DNA from: Tigriopus japonicus | Lineage: Eukaryota > Arthropoda > Copepoda > Harpacticoida > Harpacticidae | NCBI GenBank assembly: GCA_010645155.1 | Contig: JAAGOF010000143.1 | Location: 20,979 to 84,978, forward strand | Reading direction: 5' to 3' | Length of the DNA: 64,000 bases | Shown here: positions 1-9,334 of the stretch, piece by piece | How the letters are laid out: every line of letters begins with the position of its first letter | Numbering within the stretch: position 1 is the first letter of the stretch | Program-made: the position numbers and the translations under genes | The notes under the pieces: generated by a model | Databases searched by the model: none | The model's input: only the letters and a program-made list of their open reading frames with translations | Told to the model about the DNA's origin: nothing

Positions 1-249
1 TGTCTCTGCTCAACTGCTTTTACTCTTGCCTCTTGCCAAGAGTAAACTACTGTAGAACAATACATAAAAGGCAAAATTGGGTCTGAAAAGCCTCTGTAAA
101 AGGTGTAATCTATTCAACCTAAAAAAAAACCTAAAACGTAATTTTGGGCAACCTAATTATGTCATAATTTGCCCAAAAAGTGAACCTAAAATATTCAGCC
201 CTAGTCATTATCCTCATGCCCATTTACTAGCCATTCCAATATGTAAATA

Positions 250-948
250 CTAGGTGGGGTGAAAAGTAACCTCCTTGACCGACAAAATGTAATGCTATCG
301 CAAAATATAATTATAGTGCCATGTAGTTTATTTATATTTACGCATTCATTTCAAATTTTAATGAATTATTGCCCTTCATTTTGTTTTGACAGCTCATTGA
401 TGCTGACATGGTTGGCATCATGTTGAAATGAATCTGATGATTTTACGGATGAAAATGTCAAACAAGTTCATGAAATGGGCTGACTGGAAAGTGAAGGTGT
501 ACGTGAGCTGCTAGCGAACATTAATACCCTCTAATTAAGACTGAACTTTTTTCATTTTCATCAGTAATTGTTTCCGAGGGCCTTCGACAACGTCTTTGAT
601 CGGTAGTGAAGGTTTGGAGACCACAAAAGTGGCAAAACTAATATTTAATGGTATGATCTGACGGAGCATTTATCTCATTACATTCATTAAACTTTTCTTT
701 TGCTGCCTTTGACATTTTGCTTCTTAAAAAATATTGTTTTAAGACAAAACGAAAACCGTGTTGATTCATTTTCGACATGATGTCAAACACGGCATCATCA
801 ATGAGCTGTCAAAACAACAGAAATGGCAATAATCCATTGAAATTTGAAGCTCATGCCTAAATATGAACGGACTACAAAGCACTATATGCATATTTTGCAC
901 TAGCATTGCATTTTGTCGGTCAAGGAGGTTACTTTTCACCCCATCTAA
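250..948. mobile_element. mariner-like MITE with long terminal inverted repeats
   Basis: The left end (from ctaggtggggtgaaaagtaa) is matched in reverse complement by the right end at 903-948. The similarity continues inward for roughly 190 bp on each side: the segment around 385-440 (ttttgacagctcattgatg) reappears inverted around 770-830. Both ends abut the dinucleotide TA (248-249 and 949-950), the target duplication typical of Tc1/mariner. The outer bases resemble mariner termini. I see no transposase reading frame, so this is a non-autonomous, foldback-like derivative. The arms have diverged by several substitutions, so it is not a recent insertion. Confidence 0.8.
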
Positions 949-3087
949 TATATATTGAGCCTTACATGAAGAATACAGCTAGTCATTGACCAACATCTTT
1001 CCAGCGGCAACATCTGGAAAGCATGCATGGGAAATTGGCCTTTTGGAGTAGGGTAGGCAGAGGAATCTTGTCTCCCTATCCCAATCTGAGGCACAACCTT
1101 ACTCCATTGTTAGTAATCACTTGGAGGGCCTGAATGTTTGCATTGTGGCACTGCTTGTCCCTCCAAGCATAATGTAGATATCCATGGTATATCTCCCTTT
1201 GGACAAGACCATGGGGTCAATGCGCTCCACTAAAGTTATGACTGAATGGCTTTTTTGGTTATGAACCAGCCATTGCTTGACTCTACCAAAGATCTCCTTT
1301 TTTGAGTGAGAGGGAAAATTGCTGATTTGACCAAGGAGGTGAACAATTTTGGAGACGATTGTAATTTCAACTTGGCCGACCCTCACGCCAGCCTGCACAA
1401 TAAAGACTTTGTAAAGACAAAATAAAGACTTTTGACAAGGGAAAAGACATTTTAAAACACCATCTAATTTCATTCATATACACAATATGATTGTTCATAT
1501 CAAAATACTTTCACTCACTTGCGATAAAAAAAAATAAGGAAAGATTTGACATCCCTGGCCATTGTTAATGTTTTTTATCCAACTTCAAATTTAACGTAAA
1601 CTTACTCATTCGAAAAGCTCGAGGGCATGAAAATCAAGAAAGATAAACGTTCCTAAAGTATTCAACGTGAGTTGTTGCAATCCATTCATATGCGGTCAGC
1701 CTTTTAAAAACATAACAAAAATAATGTTCACAACTTACAGACCAAAATGTTGCAAGATATTTTGCGTTTGTCCATATACCACGGGCCCCTAAACCATTCG
1801 CCTATAATCTATAGGCGATATATATAATTAGGTAATTAAAATAAAAAAATATTTATAAGCTGAGAATATTTTTTGAGGAACACTGGCTTAATTTTATTAA
1901 ACTCAATGCATTGATTGAAATTGCTCTAATTAACATGGAATGTAATGTTGTAGTGACTTTTATTTGAACAAAGAGTCTAAATATTTTTCATGCAAAGAGC
2001 AGGGGGAATTTTCATGGATTGAAATTCCACGTTCGTGAAATAGTTGAGCGTCCAAAATTTCACTTCTTAAGAATGCCAACTAATCGTCATCAGAGGATTG
2101 AAATGGGCAAAGTCTACTCGGCCCATTCGAATGATACTGAAGTCAGATTTTAAAAAGAGTTATGGTTTTATACGCTTGTTGTTTTAAACTTATGTCAGGA
2201 TCTAGAAATTCAGACTCACTCACGCAATGAACAGAGTCGGAAAGAACATATGGTTTAAATTCGATTTTCCCATAAAGTGTATCATTTTGAACCCTCGATT
2301 GAGATAATTGTGCAATTTGTTTGTTGGTATTGGCACCAAACCAGAATCTAGTTCGCGTGACAAATTATTGCTGTTCATTTCGGCTTCAAGCCTTTCAGGT
2401 GTTCGCTAAATGATGGATAATTGTTGAGTACTTGTACAAAGACCCCTTTGATGGATGAAAAAGATACTCCGACTTGGTGGACGCTAGTGCGTGGATGGTT
2501 GGTCATTTCCGTCTTCTGGTGATTACTACACCAATCACCCTGTCAGTTGATCGTTTTATGATTTCACTACTTTTCTCACATCTTCAAATAATGAAACAAA
2601 GGAAAATCAAACTTCCCAAGTCCATCTCGGCTATTTTTCTTAAGGTTAGAACTTGAGTCTTAGCACCTGGCCCAGAATTCAAAATAAGGCTTTTATCGAT
2701 AACATCAATTTTATTACATGATCCTTAGCCTTGGACTTCTTACTTTGATTCAATTTTATTTTCAACTTTCTACGTATCCTTTTTTGAACATCATTTGTCA
2801 CTGTACCTTAACTAAGGCTTAACTAGCCAATAAAGAACGTATGTCATGACTGATTTTAATGTGTGTGAGAAGAGTTAACTTGTAAAAAAGATACAAAAAC
2901 AGTTTTCTCGTTATTGACTTGTCAGGCTTAAAAAAGTTTCCCAGATCAGCCAATATTTGTTTAACTCCTGTTGTTCATTTTTTAATCATACCCTATTTTA
3001 TGGATTCATTAAGGACGACGATGTTCTGCCAATATTTTTGGCAAAATGGAAATCAAACGAGTAAGAGCCTAAAAAAAGAAATATTGG
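949..3087. other. AT-rich stretch without a supported gene
   Basis: No convincing exon was found. A 118-codon minus-strand frame at 1117-1473 has no recognisable domain and may be a decayed element remnant. The other short frames (for example 2474-2656 and 2919-3119) look random. Confidence 0.5.
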
Positions 3088-3802
3088 AAGGCATTTCAAA
3101 CGTGCGGCTGGATCTATAGCACTTTCAAGTTCAGAGATAGTATTACAATGCTAACTCTGTACAAGTCGATTGTTCAGCCGCATCTTGAATATGCCTCACC
3201 CATTTGGGCTCCAATGAGTTCGGCAGGTTTGCAAATGGTCGAGCAGATCCAAAGATGTTTTACTAGGAACATCACAGGAATGAGAGAGCTCTCGTATTGG
3301 GAGAGGCTCCAGAAGTTAGGGTTGTACAGTTCTCAGAGAAGGTATGAAAGGTATCTGATACTGTATGTTTTCAAGAGCATTCATGGGCTCTGTCCTAACC
3401 CAGGATTTGAGATCAGTTGTAGCGATCGTAGAGGTTTTACGTGCGCTCTGAGAGCACCTCCAAATCCTAAGGAATCAAGGCTAATTCGAACAATGAAGTC
3501 CTCCTTTCTTCTTTATCGGGCTCCTTCATTGTTCAATTTGTTGCCTATTTGCCTTCGTCGGGAATATGTAGGAGCTGATCCTCTAACAGCATTTAAGGCA
3601 GGATTGGACAAATTCTTAAATACTATTCCTGACCAACCCACTATACAAGGGTTGTATAGATCTGCCAACAGTAACTCATTGGTAGATCAAATTTCATATA
3701 AACATTAATTATTGAAACTATAATAATGACTAACTCTCTTTGCATGGAATCCCATTCCTTGTAGCGGTATTGAAAAATCTGCCCCCCCCCCAAAAAAAAA
3801 AA
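3088..3802 (+). mobile_element. 5'-truncated non-LTR retrotransposon (3' end of reverse transcriptase ORF plus 3' UTR)
   Basis: From the aaggcatttcaaacgtgcgg motif onward this is nearly identical to 12843-13559. It carries the last ~205 codons of the LINE ORF, open to the stop at about 3708. This is the region after the RT palm, with the conserved 'IVQPHLEYASPIWAP' thumb motif. It shares the ~95-nt 3' UTR and the peculiar tail of about ten C followed by eleven A (3782-3802). The catalytic YADD motif is absent. The truncation is typical of incomplete target-primed reverse transcription. Clear flanking duplications were not found. Confidence 0.85.
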
Positions 3803-4723
3803 TAATTTGGCATACAAAGCAGAAGTCTGAAAAGAGATCAATTGGCGAACTTGAAAACCACAAGGTTAAAAACGAGAAAATCTGGATGACTAGTCTCTTG
3901 CTGTTGCTGATAATTCTAAAAGATTTTTAAACAGCTCAGAATGAAGGTTTAATCTTGATAATTAAGAGCCATAAGCCTTCTGTTTGAAAGTAAAGAGGCT
4001 TTTTGGCTTAGCTGGCCATGAGTAAAAATCATTAAACGAATCGGACATCATCCCTTCCAAATAATCGTTTGCGGATTATAGAGTGGGAAAAATTGTTCCC
4101 CGGAAAACCGTCATTTGAAATGCTTGGTTTGGATAGTTGAATTTCGCTTAGGGTTCATTAGAGCCCGTCTCTAATTGATGCACAAGGTGCTTGTTTGTGG
4201 TGAGAACGGTGTCTAAAATTCAAAACGTTCTCGAGGCTTCAGAGTAAAGCTTTTTCCATTAAGATCCTGAGGTTTCGCCATTCTTCCAGGCGTGAAGTAC
4301 TTTAATCTTCAGTGTTGCTGCGATGGATCTGGACCAGGTTCATCATCTGGCAGACTAATTTAATTCAAAGTGCCAAAATACTAAGCATGAACAAGCATAA
4401 GATAGTTTTGGTGCTTCTTCCGGGATTACTAATGAATATTTGTGAAGTGAGGGGGGGTCTTACATGGCTTGAATCCACGATACGAAATTAACCTCGAGTT
4501 ATGGAATGCCATTGCTGATTAAAGGTTTTAGGCCAGAAAATGAATCTAACATGTTTCAAACTAATGTTTCAAAATTGGCATTTTTTCTAAGCATGTGATA
4601 TCAACGTTCTGTCATGATAGAACCCTGTTTAGGCAGGGTTCTATCATGACATCTATCTCTGGCACTAAAGTATGAATGAGTGTTTTGAATTTATTTTTTT
4701 GTTAGGGACAAAGGTGACATGAA
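3803..4723. other. intergenic, no gene seen; contains a perfect hairpin
   Basis: Non-coding by inspection. The one structured element is the perfect 18-bp inverted repeat at 4610-4651, listed separately. Confidence 0.5.
4610..4651. repeat. perfect 18-bp inverted repeat (hairpin)
   Basis: Arm tgtcatgatagaaccctg (4610-4627) is followed by a 6-nt loop and its exact reverse complement (4634-4651). It lies about 75 bp outside the gypsy element. It could be a minimal MITE or a transcript hairpin; no function can be assigned. Confidence 0.85.
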
Positions 4724-4728
4724 AGAAG

Positions 4729-4838
4729 TTTAGTATTCTAACTGGAGAATGAGGAATCGGACTCTGTACTCGATGACTTGCTAGAAAAAGACTGTCTATT
4801 TTCAGCTTCCATTCAGCGTGACCATATATGTGCACTAC
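4729..4838 (-). repeat. gypsy 3' LTR (110 bp)
   Basis: Identical by eye to 8601-8710. This is very short for an LTR. There is no obvious AATAAA inside it, and the only TATA-like stretch is an atatat near the TG end. Confidence 0.93.
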
Positions 4839-4853
4839 ATTATCCCCCCCCTA
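4839..4853 (-). promoter_or_regulatory. polypurine tract of the gypsy element
   Basis: The minus strand reads TAGGGGGGGGATAA directly before the 3' LTR. The run of eight G is the expected primer for plus-strand DNA synthesis, and the pol stop codon TAG overlaps it. Confidence 0.75.
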
Positions 4854-7847
4854 GGCGAGGGCCTGCGATGGAGACACAGGGGCCCAGTAGGCAGGCTTGA
4901 GGCGATCAACAGAGACACGGTCTGCCCGGGAGCGGAGATCCAGGAGGAAAGATTTAGAGCCACGGTGGAGGACCCGGTAAGGACCAGTATAGGGTGGTTG
5001 GAGAGGTCCGGTAACAGCATCCGTGCGGACATAAACAAACTCCGCCGAGGCCAGGGCCGGTGGAACAAAGTCCACAGGGGTGCCATGGTACGCAGGTGGA
5101 ATTGCTCGAAGGCGTGACATGGATTGTCGAAGAAGACAGGCAAACTCATCCGGGGGCATTGTGGCAGTCGGGGGAGCAACCATTTGTCCAGGAAGACGAA
5201 GGGGCTCGCCGAAGACCAGGTCATGGCAAGAGGCACCCAGATCAGCCTTGAGGGAGGCACGCAAAGCCAAGAGAACCAGAGGAAGCTCGGAAACCCAACA
5301 CCCATCAGTAGGAAGCCGGGCCTTGAGACTGGATTTCAATTGTCGATGAAACCGCTCCACCATGCCGTTGGACTGGGGATGGTAAGCCGTGGTAGTTTTC
5401 GAAACAATACCCAGTTCCGCGAGAGAAACCTTCCACAACTGGGAGGTGAACTGTCGACCTCTGTCGGTAATGACTTCCAAAGGCGCACCAAAAAAGGACA
5501 CCCACCCGGCGAGGAATGCCGAGAGGACCGATTGGGCAGTTATGTTAGGCATGGGAATGGCCACGGGAAACCGGGTGAAGCGGTCAACACAGGTCAGAAG
5601 GTACTTGAAACCCTGCTTTTCCGGAAAAGGACCAACAATGTCCACATGAACCACTTGGAAGCGACCAGACGGAGTGGGGTAGGGCAACAGAGGAGCCTTA
5701 ACATGCCGATGGACCTTGGAGACCTGGCACGCATGACAAGACCGCACCATCTGGTTGATGAAAGTGGCGGCGCCTTTCCAGACAAAGCGGGAAAGGATGC
5801 GGTGACGTGTGGCTCGGGATCCAGGATGACCCAAAGAATGATTGGCGTCAAATATTTTCTTCTGAAAGCACTTGGGAACCACTGGTCTGTCGACGCCGGT
5901 GGACGTATCAACCAGGAGGGGAGCAGACACACCGGGAAGAGAGCGGGCCACCAGACGCAACCCTGATGAAGAGCGAAGGGCATCCACGGATGGATCCGCA
6001 GCCTGAGCCAACGCCAGGTCTGCCAATGCAGGTTCCTGGACGACAGCGGAAACAGCAGAAATCCTCGACAAGGCATCAGCAGGGGAGTTGTCCTTGCCAG
6101 AGACATGGCGAATGTCAGAAGTATACTCGCTGATAAATGACAGGTGGCGGCTCCGACGAGGTGTCCGGACGGTGGAGGACGACAAAGCTGAAGTGAGGGG
6201 CTTGTGATCCGTGTACACAGAGAACATTCGGCCTTCCAGTAGGAAATGGAATTTCTCAATGGCCAACTTGATAGCCAAAAGCTCCCGATCAAAGGTGTCA
6301 TAGTTGGATTCAGCCGAAGACAGGCGGTGAGAATGAAATCCGAGAGGTTGCCAATGACCATCAACCAGTTGCTCCAGAACCGCTCCAACAGCCAGATCAG
6401 AGGCATCAGTGGTCAGAGCCAATGGAGCAGAGGGGTCGTAAAAGGACAAACTCACTGCGTCATGCAACATAGCCTTGGCCTCCACAAAAGCAACTTGAGC
6501 CTGAGGGGTCCAAACAAACTTTGGGAGTTGCAGTAGGGAGTAGAGGGGAGCCAGGACCTGGGCAGCCTTTGGAAGGAACCGGCGATAGTAGTTTACAAAA
6601 CCAAGGAAGCGCTGGAGACCAGTGCGGTCTCTGGGTGCCGGAAACTCCTCAATGGAGGACGTGCGGTCGGAAAGAGGGCGAATTCCATGGGCGTTGATTC
6701 TGTTGCCAAGGAATGTCAACTCCGGGACAGCAAAAAGACACTTAGAAATGTTGACGGCAAGGCCATACTCCACCAGACGGCCGCAAACCTTTCGGACAAG
6801 GGCAACATGGGAAGGAAGATCAGGAGTGGCTAGTAAGATATCATCCACATAGACAAAAACGCCCTCAAGCCCGAACAAGACGGTGTTCATGAATCGTTGA
6901 AAGGTTTGTGGAGCATTGCAGAGACCGAAGGGCATGCGCAAAAACTCAAACAATCCAAAAGGAGTGGTCACAGCAGTTTTGGGGATATCCTCTTCAGCGA
7001 CAGGCACATGGAAGAAACCTTTCACCAGATCCAGTTTGCTAAAAACCGAAGCACCACCAAGATCATTGACAAAATCCTCAGTGTGGGGAAGAGGATACCG
7101 ATCAGGGTTCGTGGAGGCATTGAGGCGACGAAAATCACCACAGGGACGCCAGGAGCCATCAGGTTTCATGACCATGTGAAGCGGAGAGGCATAGGGGCTA
7201 GCAGAAGGTCGAATAATCCCAGCCTTAAGCATGCGATCGAATTCGGCCTTGGCAACACGGAGCTTCGTTGGGTCCAAGCGACGGGGCCGAGCAAATACAG
7301 GCGGGCCGGTGGTGGAGATGTGATGGCGCACAGAGTGTTGGCATTTCGTAAAATCGGCTGTGGCCAAGGAGGGAAACTCATCCTTGACCATAGCGGTCAT
7401 GGCAGACTGGTCAGAGGGGGAAATGCGATGAACCGTAGGGAAAGAAGGGCCCTTACGACTCCCAGTAACAACAGCGGAGCCACGAGTGAGTCTTGCGGAG
7501 GAAGGGAACACACCAATTGCGTGAGCAGACAAGAAATCAGCGCCAAGAATTGGTTGATCTACACCAGCAACCAAAAATGTCCACGGGCAGGGGCCAAAAC
7601 CAATGTCTATTATTAGGGAGACCCAGCCGTAGGCGGGGATTGGACCTTTGTTGGCGGCGGCGATGACAGGCAGGGCGGTGGTGGATGTGATAGCCTTGCG
7701 GAATGATGGAGATGCCGGAAGAACAGACAGGTCCGCACCTGTGTCCACGAGGAAGCGTAAGCTAGACTTGTCGCGGACAAAAATTTGCCGGCTGGGTTTG
7801 TTGGGAGGAAAAGTCCTGTTGGCCGACCTCAACAAGACTCGGTGTCG
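4851..7847 (-). CDS. pol: gypsy Pol polyprotein (protease, RT, RNase H, integrase), expressed by -1 frameshift
   Basis: An intact frame of about 998 codons, counted from the proposed frameshift; its first in-frame start-like codon is only a TTG at 7835. Domains in order: aspartic protease with DTGADLSVLP near residue 31; reverse transcriptase with the catalytic YVDD near residue 330; RNase H (TDASDLAVGAVLEQ); integrase with an HHCC zinc finger (HSLGHPGSRATRH ... CHACQ), then a DDE core (VDIVGPF, ITDRGRQF, and the HPQSNGMVERFH glutamate). A conserved C-terminal tail ends with VSVDRLKPAYW. No stop or frameshift interrupts it. The domain order PR-RT-RH-INT is that of Metaviridae. It would supply all enzymes for copying and integrating the element. 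I infer translation as a Gag-Pol fusion, because pol lies in the -1 frame and overlaps the end of gag. Confidence 0.95.
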   Translation of the reverse strand, partial: RHRVLLRSANRTFPPNKPSRQIFVRDKSSLRFLVDTGADLSVLPASPSFRKAITSTTALPVIAAANKGPIPAYGWVSLIIDIGFGPCPWTFLVAGVDQPILGADFLSAHAIGVFPSSARLTRGSAVVTGSRKGPSFPTVHRISPSDQSAMTAMVKDEFPSLATADFTKCQHSVRHHISTTGPPVFARPRRLDPTKLRVAKAEFDRMLKAGIIRPSASPYASPLHMVMKPDGSWRPCGDFRRLNASTNPDRYPLPHTEDFVNDLGGASVFSKLDLVKGFFHVPVAEEDIPKTAVTTPFGLFEFLRMPFGLCNAPQTFQRFMNTVLFGLEGVFVYVDDILLATPDLPSHVALVRKVCGRLVEYGLAVNISKCLFAVPELTFLGNRINAHGIRPLSDRTSSIEEFPAPRDRTGLQRFLGFVNYYRRFLPKAAQVLAPLYSLLQLPKFVWTPQAQVAFVEAKAMLHDAVSLSFYDPSAPLALTTDASDLAVGAVLEQLVDGHWQPLGFHSHRLSSAESNYDTFDRELLAIKLAIEKFHFLLEGRMFSVYTDHKPLTSALSSSTVRTPRRSRHLSFISEYTSDIRHVSGKDNSPADALSRISAVSAVVQEPALADLALAQAADPSVDALRSSSGLRLVARSLPGVSAPLLVDTSTGVDRPVVPKCFQKKIFDANHSLGHPGSRATRHRILSRFVWKGAATFINQMVRSCHACQVSKVHRHVKAPLLPYPTPSGRFQVVHVDIVGPFPEKQGFKYLLTCVDRFTRFPVAIPMPNITAQSVLSAFLAGWVSFFGAPLEVITDRGRQFTSQLWKVSLAELGIVSKTTTAYHPQSNGMVERFHRQLKSSLKARLPTDGCWVSELPLVLLALRASLKADLGASCHDLVFGEPLRLPGQMVAPPTATMPPDEFACLLRQSMSRLRAIPPAYHGTPVDFVPPALASAEFVYVRTDAVTGPLQPPYTGPYRVLHRGSKSFLLDLRSRADRVSVDRLKPAYWAPVSPSQALA

Positions 7848-7853
7848 TTTCCC
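7812..7853 (-). promoter_or_regulatory. -1 ribosomal frameshift signal (slippery heptamer plus hairpin)
   Basis: The minus strand carries GGGAAAC (7853-7847), phased as G GGA AAC in the gag frame. A 7-nt spacer follows, then a 10-bp stem AGTCTTGTTG / CAACAGGACT (7839-7830 with 7821-7812, one G.T pair) closed by an 8-nt loop. GGGAAAC is an established -1 slippery heptamer in lentiviruses. The shifted frame is exactly the pol frame and has no stop before it. The signal is seen directly; its use is inferred. Confidence 0.85.
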
Positions 7854-8578
7854 GAATCTCCCTCAAACTTGATTGCCCGAACCTGCTTGGGTTGCCAGTC
7901 GCAGGGGCTGCGGCAGTTCCTAGCCTTAGATCCGTACTGCCTGTGTAAATGGCAGAGTTTCCTATCTCCTTTGGGCTGGCGGCCAGCCAAGGCCGAGGAA
8001 TTTCCATGGCGGATAGCAGCCACGCTGAGGGACGGTGGGGAACAGGCCTTGAGCCGTAGACGGGTGCCTTTACCCAGAGACTGCAAGGTCGGGTGACTAC
8101 CAGCCTCACACTCCTCCAATACAGAAGCCTGGAGGGTGTCGGGAAACTTAGAGAGGACTATGGCTTTTTTCAAATCCTCACCCGACACCTGGAGCCCGTC
8201 AAGGCGGTCAATGAAACCCATCAAGTCGGAATCCGCGGACATCTTGGGACTGTCCAGCAAGGTAAGGAGGGTCGCCAATATCGGGGGTGTATGCCTATCC
8301 ACCAGGGCCTTCTTCAGAGTTTCAAAAGGTGCAGAGGCCGGGGGGTTCCGGGTGCAAGCTTTGACCGTTTGCACGACCTCTGGAGACAAGGCCGCCAAGA
8401 CATGGTAGTACTTGGTCAGAGAATCCTTTATGCCACGTGTACAGAATTGAGCTTCAGCGGCATTGAACCAAGATTCGGGGTCATGCGTCCAGAAAGGTCC
8501 AAGTTTGACTGTAACGGCGGACACTTCTGAAAAAACGACGGCGGGAGCCACGGAAGTCTTGGAATCGTCGGATGCCAT
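7829..8578 (-). CDS. gag: gypsy Gag protein
   Basis: An open frame of 249 codons from ATG at 8578, chosen because it is the first ATG after the primer binding site; the frame continues upstream only through LTR sequence. The protein starts MASDDSKTSV and contains a capsid-like helical region (WTHDPESWFNAAEAQF, LTKYYHVLAALSPEV) seen in many arthropod gypsy Gags. Near the C-terminus is a Cys/His cluster (LCHLHRQYGSKARNCRSPC) likely to bind nucleic acid. The ATG begins only 4 nt after the primer binding site, an extremely short leader. The stop codon TGA lies inside the predicted frameshift-stimulating hairpin. Confidence 0.88.
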   Translation of the reverse strand: MASDDSKTSVAPAVVFSEVSAVTVKLGPFWTHDPESWFNAAEAQFCTRGIKDSLTKYYHVLAALSPEVVQTVKACTRNPPASAPFETLKKALVDRHTPPILATLLTLLDSPKMSADSDLMGFIDRLDGLQVSGEDLKKAIVLSKFPDTLQASVLEECEAGSHPTLQSLGKGTRLRLKACSPPSLSVAAIRHGNSSALAGRQPKGDRKLCHLHRQYGSKARNCRSPCDWQPKQVRAIKFEGDSGNDTESC

Positions 8579-8582
8579 AATG

Positions 8583-8600
8583 ATCACGTCGGGGTCACCA
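8583..8600 (-). promoter_or_regulatory. primer binding site, tRNA-Trp type
   Basis: Directly next to the 5' LTR. The plus strand reads atcacgtcggggtcacca, which equals the 3' end of animal tRNA-Trp including CCA, so the minus strand is fully complementary over 18 nt. The tRNA assignment is from memory of the conserved tRNA-Trp 3' end. Confidence 0.8.
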
Positions 8601-8710
8601 TTTAGTATTCTAACTGGAGAATGAGGAATCGGACTCTGTACTCGATGACTTGCTAGAAAAAGACTGTCTATTTTCAGCTTCCATTCAGCGTGACCATATA
8701 TGTGCACTAC
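8601..8710 (-). repeat. gypsy 5' LTR (110 bp)
   Basis: Identical by eye to the 3' LTR at 4729-4838; flanked on the outside by the second copy of the short target duplication (8711-8715). Confidence 0.93.
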
Positions 8711-8715
8711 AGAAG

Positions 8716-9334
8716 CAAACTTAAAAACTGTCCTATCTGAGCAATGGAAGGCCGTAAATCTCATCTGGGATCACACAGATGACATTACACGGCCACCGAC
8801 AGGTAGAACAGCATCTTTGGAATATCTGTTTTCTCATTAAGCAAATGGGGAAATATTTTTCGTCGTAATTTGGACTACAACAAACTCCTCAAATGTGATG
8901 TAATAGTTTTTAAGAGCAAGCGTTGTTTTAGGTTTACATTCTCGGAACATATAGCTGTCTATTTTTCTACCTTTGAATGTCGCCAATATTCAAAGATGCA
9001 TGTTAACGCGTTCAAATATCCCAATTGTGCTCTTTTAGCAACACTGAATTGGCGTCCAAATTCATTTCATTTCCAGATCGATTATCGATGTGGGATTTGC
9101 TAACTCTTCTGTAGTAATGATGGTTCTAACTACTACCATTATCATTATGATTACCTGGCCATCAACTCCCAAATGGCGGGGCATTTCTCAGTTGACAAAG
9201 ATCTGGGATAAAGGCAAGACCTGGTTTTGGACACCTTGGCAAGGTAATTGAGATTTTATTCCAACTCCCGAACTTGGATCATTTATTACAACACTTGCTT
9301 TCCATTTTTCCAGATACATCACCCCTAAAGCATC
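8716..9334. other. upstream region of the CUB-protein gene; no ORF supported
   Basis: AT-rich. Twenty-one nucleotides before the start codon of the next gene lies a good splice-acceptor-like sequence (catttttccag ending at 9313). The 5' UTR may therefore contain an intron, or may receive a spliced leader. Confidence 0.45.

Larger units (their letters stand above)
4724..8715 (-). mobile_element. complete Ty3/gypsy LTR retrotransposon
   Basis: A full-length element in minus orientation: two identical ~110-bp direct repeats (4729-4838 and 8601-8710) enclose gag and pol. A short target duplication (agaag, 4724-4728 and 8711-8715) flanks it; if the LTR is taken to start with TG on the minus strand, the duplication is the 4-bp GAAG. 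A tRNA-type primer binding site follows the 5' LTR and a G-rich polypurine tract precedes the 3' LTR. Both reading frames are open. The coding part is visibly more GC-rich than the flanks. Identical LTRs and intact frames point to a very recent insertion that may still be mobile. No env gene is seen. Confidence 0.95.

Noticed and set aside
1117..1473. 118-codon minus-strand ORF
   Set aside because: No recognisable domain, no splice or repeat support. It may be a decayed element remnant but this cannot be shown by eye.
4818..7616. Numerous plus-strand ORFs over the gypsy element (e.g. 5124-5966)
   Set aside because: Antisense shadows of the intact minus-strand pol frame.
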